From contig JAHFRA010000017.1 of the NCBI GenBank assembly GCA_023259035.1, positions 1 to 62,439 of the forward strand: a DNA stretch of 62,439 nt, written 5' to 3'. This document shows positions 57,314 to 62,439 of the stretch, in pieces. Positions within the stretch are counted from its first letter, which is position 1. Each line of letters starts with the position of its first letter. The notes under the pieces are model-generated. The model saw only the letters and a program-made list of their open reading frames with translations, searched no databases and was not told the origin of the DNA. The translations under genes and the position numbers were made by a program. This DNA is from Gallionella sp. GTDB lineage: Bacteria; Pseudomonadota; Gammaproteobacteria; Burkholderiales; Gallionellaceae.

Positions 57314-57565
57314 ACATTTTGGTCAAATGGGTGGAAAACGGTAGCTTCCGTACTTTTTTGATCAACCAGCCAGTCGAAATTGCAAAAATGAGCACCCCGT
57401 AATCAATGCTTTTTATCACCGTACAGAATTTGCAAGCCATTCCAATTGAAACAAAGTTTTACAAACTTACTGCTGGCGAAAACACTTTGCTTACATTTCA
57501 TCCCTAACATGTAACTTACGCAAAACCAAAGCGTTAACCGAAAAACATATACAGGGAAAGTCGCC

Positions 57566-58048
57566 ATGAATATCACTCTAAAAACCATTAGTACCTTGCT
57601 TGGCATTGGCTTGGCTGCCTTACTGCTGAGCAACAGCGTGTTAGCCAATGAGCAGTCTGCATCTAAAAGTGAATGTAGTCATTTTTGGGGAAAAGAACAA
57701 AATAATGGGTCTGGCGCGCATTTTGATAAACGTATGTCTGCACTACATACCGCTCTCAAACTGGCCGCCAGCCAAGAAACTGCTTGGACTGAATTTTCGG
57801 ACAAAATGAAACCGGTCAAAATGGAAAAGCCCGGACATCAAGACTGGAAGAATTTGAGTACACCGGATCGTTTTGATCGAATGCTGGACAACATGAAATC
57901 TCATGAACAAAGAATGACCGGGCATGCGGCGGCTATTCGGTCTTTTTATGACACGCTGACCCCAGACCAGAAAAAAATATTCGACCATCATTTTCAAGAG
58001 CATCATCAACGTCAGGATCGCCACTCACATGGCAAAAATAACCGTTAA
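57566..58048 (+). CDS. Spy/CpxP-like periplasmic LTxxQ protein
   Basis: 160 aa. The signal peptide ends near SVLA; the mature part is helical, His- and Met-rich and contains FYDTLTPDQKKIFDHHF, the LTxxQ motif of Spy/CpxP chaperone-like proteins. Such proteins guard against envelope stress and sometimes bind metals; the His-rich C-terminus (HHFQEHHQRQDRHSHGK) supports a metal link. It is followed after 13 nt by the glycine-zipper gene, so they are probably one unit. Confidence 0.8.
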   Translation: MNITLKTISTLLGIGLAALLLSNSVLANEQSASKSECSHFWGKEQNNGSGAHFDKRMSALHTALKLAASQETAWTEFSDKMKPVKMEKPGHQDWKNLSTPDRFDRMLDNMKSHEQRMTGHAAAIRSFYDTLTPDQKKIFDHHFQEHHQRQDRHSHGKNNR

Positions 58049-58061
58049 CAAAGGATAGATC

Positions 58062-58877
58062 ATGAACACTAAACGAACTCCTGTTATCTGGGCGCTGGTT
58101 GTAGCAGCTTTGATTGCTGCATCGATACCTGCCAAGGCAGAGCGTAATGAGCAGCGCGGCGGAGAAGTACAGCATGTTGGCGACAGAGGTGGCAGGCGTG
58201 GTGATATTCGGCACGTTGCAAAAATCGATTCTCACGCTTGGCGTACCGGTAGATGGCACCATGGCCAGCACGGTGGCAGATTGGGCTGGTGGTGGATCGC
58301 CGCCGGAATGTGGTATTTATATCCCCATCCGGTCTATCCCTATCCAACCTACATCCCGCCCGTAACTTCTGCACTGCCACCCCAACCGGTCACTCTTGCC
58401 CAGCCGGTAGCAACCAATGACATCTATTATGATACCGCTCAGGTACTTTCCGTTACGCCTGAATCCGAGCGCATCAATACTCCACGCCAAGAGTGCCGCA
58501 CAGAATATATTCGGGATTCCTACTACAATTCTGGAGAACATGACGAGGCTGGTGCCATCATTGGCGGCATCGCCGGAGGTCTGCTGGGCAGCCAGATCGG
58601 CAGGGGTAATGGTCAGATTGCCGGTGCCGCTATCGGAGCTGCTACAGGGGCGATTGTCGGCGACCGCATCGACAACAGTGGCCGACGTGATTCCAGTTAC
58701 AGCGTCCGCCCAGTGGAGCATTGCACCTTGATAGACAACTGGCAGACCGTGATCCGTAACTATCTGGTGACCTATCGCTACAACGGCCACGATTACACTA
58801 CAGCCCTTGGCTATGATCCGGGCGATAGCATGCGCGTGCGGGTAGCAGTGGAACCGGATATCGGCAGTCAGAATTAG
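58062..58877 (+). CDS. Glycine-zipper envelope protein
   Basis: 271 aa with a signal peptide (ending IPAKA). The N-terminal part is His/Arg/Trp-rich and then Pro/Tyr-rich (YPHPVYPYPTYIPP). The central glycine zipper (AIIGGIAGGLLGSQIGRGNG, IAGAAIGAATGAIVGDRID) matches the 2TM SlyB/OmpA-like class, and the C-terminal domain (HCTLIDNWQTVIRNYLVTYR) is often found with it. It is likely an outer-membrane or periplasmic protein of unknown role. Confidence 0.8.
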   Translation: MNTKRTPVIWALVVAALIAASIPAKAERNEQRGGEVQHVGDRGGRRGDIRHVAKIDSHAWRTGRWHHGQHGGRLGWWWIAAGMWYLYPHPVYPYPTYIPPVTSALPPQPVTLAQPVATNDIYYDTAQVLSVTPESERINTPRQECRTEYIRDSYYNSGEHDEAGAIIGGIAGGLLGSQIGRGNGQIAGAAIGAATGAIVGDRIDNSGRRDSSYSVRPVEHCTLIDNWQTVIRNYLVTYRYNGHDYTTALGYDPGDSMRVRVAVEPDIGSQN

Positions 58878-58959
58878 CTCGGCAAACTTACCCGAAATCT
58901 GGCACAACTCTGTTAAGAAGCGGCAAGCCTTTTGCGACTTGTGTGGTATGAAGGTAGGC

Positions 58960-58986
58960 ACAAAAACAAAACGCCCCGAAAGGCGC
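58960..58986 (-). terminator. Terminator after tRNA-Ser
   Basis: In the minus direction GCGCC-TTTCG-GGGCG is followed by TTTTGTTTTTG, 17 nt past the tRNA 3' end. Confidence 0.7.
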
Positions 58987-59002
58987 ATGTTTGCTTGATA
59001 CC

Positions 59003-59096
59003 TGGCGGAGAGGGAGGGATTCGAACCCTCGATACAAGTTTAAGCTCGTATGCGCCCTTAGCAGGGGCGTGCCTTCGACCTCTCGGCCACCTCTCC
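59003..59096 (-). tRNA. serX: tRNA-Ser (GCT)
   Basis: 94 nt on the minus strand, with the 3' CCA encoded. The acceptor stem GGAGAGG pairs with CCTCTCC, the discriminator is G, the anticodon loop is CTGCTAA with anticodon GCT, a long variable arm is present as expected for serine, and the T-loop reads GGTTCGAATCC. It reads AGC/AGU codons. It lies 44 nt after lysC in the same direction. Confidence 0.96.
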
Positions 59097-59140
59097 GAAG
59101 GCGGCGCATAGTAAAGGAACTGACCTGAAAGGTCAAACGA

Positions 59141-60373
59141 TTATGCGTCTTCCTTATCCAGATCGAACGCTTTGTGCAACACGCGCACGGCCAGTTCCAG
59201 ATATTTTTCGTCAATTACCACGGAAATCTTGATTTCAGAGGTGGAGATCATCTGAATATTGATGCCCTCCTCCGCCAGAGTACGGAACATTTTGCTGGCG
59301 ATTCCAACATGAGAGCGCATCCCTACGCCCACCACGGAAACTTTGGTGGTTCTGCTATCACCAACCACATCGCGCGCACCAATGTGTGGTTGCACCTTGT
59401 TTTTCAGGACATCCATCGCCTTGCTAAAATCGTTCCGATGCACGGTGAACGAGAAGTCCGTCAACCCATCCACACCAACGTTTTGAATGATCATATCCAC
59501 ATCAATGTTGGCATCACTCACCGGGCCTAATATCTGGTAGGCAATACCCGGTTTATCGGGCACACCCAGCACGGTAATCTTGGCTTCATCGCGATTGAAC
59601 GCAATTCCGGAAATAATGGCTTTTTCCATTTTGTCTTTATCCTCAAAAGTAATCAGCGTGCCTTCACCCTCTTCTTCAAAGCTGGATAGCACGCGCAGTT
59701 TGACCTTGTATTTTCCGGCGAATTCTACCGAGCGAATTTGCAATACCTTGGAACCCAAGCTGGCCATTTCCAGCATCTCCTCAAAGGTAATGCTCTTCAA
59801 GCGACGGGCCTCGTGCACCACGCGCGGATCGGTGGTATAGACACCATCCACATCCGTATAGATTTGGCATTCGTCAGCATGTAGAGCAGCTGCAACCGCC
59901 ACACCCGTGGTATCCGAACCGCCACGCCCAAGCGTGGTGATGTTGCCATCTTCGTCCACACCTTGGAAGCCAGCCACCACCACCACGCAGCCATTCGCCA
60001 GGTCAGCACGAATATTTTGCTCGTCGATGGAAACAATCCGCGCCTTGGTAAAAGCGCTATCGGTGAGAATCTTAACCTGCCCGCCAGTGTAGCTCTTGGC
60101 GTTTAGCCCCAGCTCCCTGATAGCCATTGCCAGCAAGCCGATGGTGACTTGCTCGCCGGTGGAGACAATCACGTCCAATTCTCGCGGGTCAGGATGCTCC
60201 TGAATCTCCTTGGCGAGAGCGATCAGGCGGTTAGTCTCGCCGCTCATAGCGGACACCACGACCACAATTTGATGTCCATTAGCCTTGAATCTTGCGACGC
60301 GACGCGCCACGTTCTTGATGCGTTCCGGGCTGCCGACCGATGTACCGCCGTATTTCTGAACTATCAATGCCAC
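59141..60373 (-). CDS. lysC: Aspartate kinase
   Basis: 410 aa, the first enzyme of the lysine/threonine/methionine pathway. The kinase domain has [14 protein letters not shown] and [13 protein letters not shown]; two C-terminal ACT domains ([40 protein letters not shown]) give feedback control by amino acids. The start is the GTG at 60373 ([10 protein letters not shown]). It may be co-transcribed with the tRNA-Ser gene. Confidence 0.96.
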   Translation of the reverse strand: MALIVQKYGGTSVGSPERIKNVARRVARFKANGHQIVVVVSAMSGETNRLIALAKEIQEHPDPRELDVIVSTGEQVTIGLLAMAIRELGLNAKSYTGGQVKILTDSAFTKARIVSIDEQNIRADLANGCVVVVAGFQGVDEDGNITTLGRGGSDTTGVAVAAALHADECQIYTDVDGVYTTDPRVVHEARRLKSITFEEMLEMASLGSKVLQIRSVEFAGKYKVKLRVLSSFEEEGEGTLITFEDKDKMEKAIISGIAFNRDEAKITVLGVPDKPGIAYQILGPVSDANIDVDMIIQNVGVDGLTDFSFTVHRNDFSKAMDVLKNKVQPHIGARDVVGDSRTTKVSVVGVGMRSHVGIASKMFRTLAEEGINIQMISTSEIKISVVIDEKYLELAVRVLHKAFDLDKEDA

Positions 60374-60561
60374 GATTTTGTATACCTACCTTAAAAAAAC
60401 ATCTGTAATTCTAACGCAACTGGCTGAAAAAAACTTTCAGCAAACCTGAAAAATCTATTCGCATCTGCCATTTTTATAACTTGACCGAAAAGACGTTATC
60501 TACGGTTACTGCGACATCTGGACTAAAATGCCGCGCATTATCGAATGGCGATGAGGCAGAC

Positions 60562-61596
60562 ATGGAATACAGACAGTTAGCCACCAGCGATCTGAAAGTG
60601 TCGGCATTGGCCCTCGGCACGATGACCTTCGGCGAACAAAACAGCGAGGCGGAGGCGCATGCGCAGCTCGACCTTGCGGTGGCGCGTGGGATAAATTTCA
60701 TCGACACCGCCGAGATGTACCCGGTGCCGCCGCGCGCCGAAACGGCGGGACGCACCGAGAGCTACATCGGCACCTGGCTGAAGCGCCAGCAGCGCGACCA
60801 ACTGATTATCGCCACCAAGATCGCCGGGCCGGCGCGCGGCTTCACCTGGATACGCAACACGCCGCGCATCGACCGCGCACAGATTAACGCCGCGCTGGAC
60901 GGCAGCTTGCGCCGCTTGCAGACCGACTATGTGGACTTGTACCAGATACACTGGCCGGATCGCTACGTGCCGATGTTCGGCGCGACGAATTACGATGCGG
61001 CGCAGGAGCGCGACAGCGTGCCGATTGCCGAACAACTGCAAGCGCTGGGCGATCTGGTCAAGGCCGGAAAGATACGCCACATCGGCCTGTCTAACGAAAC
61101 ACCGTGGGGCGTTTCCGAATTCCTGCGCTGCGCCGAAACGCTCGGCCTGCCGAAAATTATTTCAATACAGAACGCCTACCACCTGATGAACCGCTGCTTC
61201 GAGAGCGGCCTCGCGGAAGTGTGCCACCACGCAAACATCGGCCTGCTCGCCTACAGCCCGCTCGCGTTCGGCCATCTCACCGGAAAATATCTCGCCGACC
61301 CGCAAACGAAAGGACGTGTCACCCTGTTTCAGGGATTCGGCCAGCGTTACCACAAACCCAACGTGCCTGCCGCCAGCAAGGAATATGTGCGCATCGCCCA
61401 AGAAGCCGGACTCAGCCCGGCGCAGATGGCGCTGGCCTTCGCCCGCACGCGCTGGTTCACCGGCAGCGTGATTCTCGGCGCAACCAGCGTGCAGCAGTTG
61501 CAGGAAAATCTGAACAGCGCGGAGATAACGCTAACGGCGGAAGTGCTGGAGAAGATCGAAGCGGTGCATAAGCTGTATCCGAATCCGGCGCCGTGA
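60562..61596 (+). CDS. tas: Tas-like aldo/keto reductase
   Basis: 344 aa, near the length of E. coli Tas (346). An NADP(H)-dependent (alpha/beta)8 oxidoreductase. Catalytic Asp, Tyr, Lys and His are seen in FIDTAEMY, IATKIAGP and LYQIHWPDRY. The ATG at 60562 has GAGGC upstream; the frame is open for 27 more codons but they match nothing. The natural substrate is unknown. Confidence 0.93.
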   Translation: MEYRQLATSDLKVSALALGTMTFGEQNSEAEAHAQLDLAVARGINFIDTAEMYPVPPRAETAGRTESYIGTWLKRQQRDQLIIATKIAGPARGFTWIRNTPRIDRAQINAALDGSLRRLQTDYVDLYQIHWPDRYVPMFGATNYDAAQERDSVPIAEQLQALGDLVKAGKIRHIGLSNETPWGVSEFLRCAETLGLPKIISIQNAYHLMNRCFESGLAEVCHHANIGLLAYSPLAFGHLTGKYLADPQTKGRVTLFQGFGQRYHKPNVPAASKEYVRIAQEAGLSPAQMALAFARTRWFTGSVILGATSVQQLQENLNSAEITLTAEVLEKIEAVHKLYPNPAP

Positions 61597-61602
61597 TGGT
61601 TA

Positions 61603-61646
61603 GTAGGGTGCGCTGTGCGCACCATGGTGCATGAAATGCACCCTAC
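61603..61646. repeat. Inverted repeat GTAGGGTGC / GCACCCTAC
   Basis: Perfect 9-bp arms at 61603-61611 and 61638-61646 just after the tas stop. The interior GTGCGCAC is also dyadic. It looks like a dispersed non-coding repeat. Confidence 0.65.
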
Positions 61647-61654
61647 GCCCGCTG

Positions 61655-61739
61655 GGAGCGCGGGCATCTTGCCCGCATCGCAATCATGATTTCACCGTCG
61701 CTAAAACGCGAAAACCTGCGGGCAAGATGCCCGCGCTCC
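61655..61739. repeat. Perfect 23-bp inverted repeat, MITE/REP-like
   Basis: Arms 61655-61677 and 61717-61739 are exactly complementary; each contains GCGGGCATCTTGCCCGC, itself nearly palindromic. The 39-nt centre is unique. This is the layout of a REP doublet or a small non-autonomous mobile element. It lies directly beside another repeat, between tas and the toxin-antitoxin pair. Confidence 0.8.
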
Positions 61740-61856
61740 AAAAATCCGTTGATTCTTCTGCGAGCTTTGATTGCACCCGTCGCCATGAGTAAAAATGGCA
61801 TACCGTAGCACCGATGTGCTACAGTGAGCGTGTATTTCCAATTTCAGGAGACAGCC

Positions 61857-62141
61857 ATGCCCACAACCACCATACGCCTGCCGGAAGACCTGAAAGCCCG
61901 TGTTGCAGCGGCGGCAAAACGTTCCGGTACGACCACGCACGGCTTCATTCTTGAAGCCATTGCCGAAAAGGCGAAGCAGGAGGAACTACGCGCCGATTTC
62001 GATGCGGTTGCCGAGGATCGCTATGCCCGTATCGTTGCCTCCGGTAAGGCAATCCCGTGGCAGGAAATGCGCGGCTACCTAGAAGACCGCCTTGCAGGCA
62101 AGAAAGCAAAGCGCCCGGCAGCCCGCAAACTGGCGCGCTGA
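61857..62141 (+). CDS. Ribbon-helix-helix antitoxin (ParD-like)
   Basis: 94 aa. The N-terminus PTTTIRLPEDLKARVAAAAK is a typical CopG/ParD beta strand plus helix, followed by SGTTTHGFILEAIAEKAKQE. The C-terminus is basic (KKAKRPAARKLAR). The ATG at 61857 has CAGGAG upstream. It should bind DNA as a dimer, repress its own promoter and neutralise the toxin encoded 2 nt downstream. Confidence 0.88.
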   Translation: MPTTTIRLPEDLKARVAAAAKRSGTTTHGFILEAIAEKAKQEELRADFDAVAEDRYARIVASGKAIPWQEMRGYLEDRLAGKKAKRPAARKLAR

Positions 62142-62143
62142 AA

Positions 62144-62439
62144 GTGTCGCGCATCGAATTGGCGCCGGAGGTAAGGGATGATTTTGATCGCATCCTCGAT
62201 TACCTCGCCGAATATCAGGTCGAAAATCCGCTGCTGCGCATCCGCGAGATCATAGAGGCGCTCAACGTGCTGGAACACAACCCCCTGATCGGTCGCCCCG
62301 CGAATAACGACAAACGCGAACTGGTGATCGGGCGCCGTTCGCACGGCTATGTGGCGTTGTACCGTTACGTTGCCGAAGTCGATACCGTTTTCGTCCTCGC
62401 CGTGCGTAGCCAGCGGGAAGCCGGGGTTGCGGGGGGGGG
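62144..62439 (+). CDS. ParE/RelE-family toxin, runs off the window end
   Basis: 98 codons are visible from a GTG at 62144, two bases after the antitoxin stop. The translation begins SRIELAPEVRDDFDRILDYL and has LEHNPLIGRPANNDKRELVI, YVALYRYV and VFVLAVRSQREAG, the pattern of ParE toxins that usually end a few residues after HQREAG. The final Gly-Val-Ala-Gly-Gly-Gly comes from the terminal G run and may be an assembly artefact. ParE-type members poison gyrase and RelE-type members cut mRNA; which applies is not settled. Confidence 0.85.
   Translation, partial: MSRIELAPEVRDDFDRILDYLAEYQVENPLLRIREIIEALNVLEHNPLIGRPANNDKRELVIGRRSHGYVALYRYVAEVDTVFVLAVRSQREAGVAGG

Overview
The window looks like chromosomal DNA of a betaproteobacterium, most like the Gallionellaceae/Nitrosomonadales. 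The grounds are gene orders typical of that class (rimP-nusA-infB-rbfA-truB; hfq-hflX-hflK-hflC-DUF2065-hisZ-purA; lysC next to tRNA-Ser), a general bacterial porin of the betaproteobacterial type, an orphan hoxX, and a very large set of sensory kinases and response regulators. The genus is an inference. The last bases are a run of G that looks like a contig end.

Region by region. (1) 1-5600, minus strand: a chemotaxis-like operon of a lone receiver, a short methyl-accepting protein, a CheY, a STAS protein, a CheA and a 4-helix-bundle MCP cut by the window edge. (2) 5900-15500, minus strand: a PAS-PAS-GGDEF-EAL protein, then a four-gene phosphorelay operon (giant multi-PAS kinase, Rcp1-like receiver, REC-PAS-HisKA_3 kinase, NarL-type regulator). 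(3) 15800-21900, minus strand: glycogen and glucose metabolism (glgA, glgP, pgl, glk). (4) 22100-26000: a cytochrome c behind a perfect FNR-type box, an adhesin-E-like protein, GcvR and, convergent to it, HoxX. (5) 26000-32250, minus strand: purA, hisZ, DUF2065, hflC, hflK, hflX, hfq. (6) 32600-38350, plus strand: an outer-membrane protein, a small periplasmic binding-protein-like protein and a hybrid kinase, then transaldolase. (7) 38400-43100, minus strand: an operon of a secreted caspase-like protein, two CsgG-family proteins and a Ser/Thr kinase with a cyclic-nucleotide-binding domain. (8) 44000-46460: zwf and gnd, which with tal, pgl and glk nearly complete a pentose phosphate route. (9) 46500-54300, minus strand: translation and transcription factors, then nadE. 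(10) 54960-62439: a porin, envelope proteins, tRNA-Ser(GCT), lysC, tas and a ParD/ParE-type toxin-antitoxin pair that runs off the end.

The strongest unexplained signals are: a 79-bp element copied in front of two signalling genes, carrying paired GTAGGA motifs at identical 22-bp spacing; the caspase/CsgG/CsgG/kinase operon; a MshEN-like (possible c-di-GMP) segment inside CheA, close to a GGDEF-EAL gene; and in-frame insertions in conserved proteins. The clearest insertion is a 31-codon palindromic element in hoxX, bounded by a 10-bp direct duplication; glk, hflX and a kinase receiver domain carry further extra segments.
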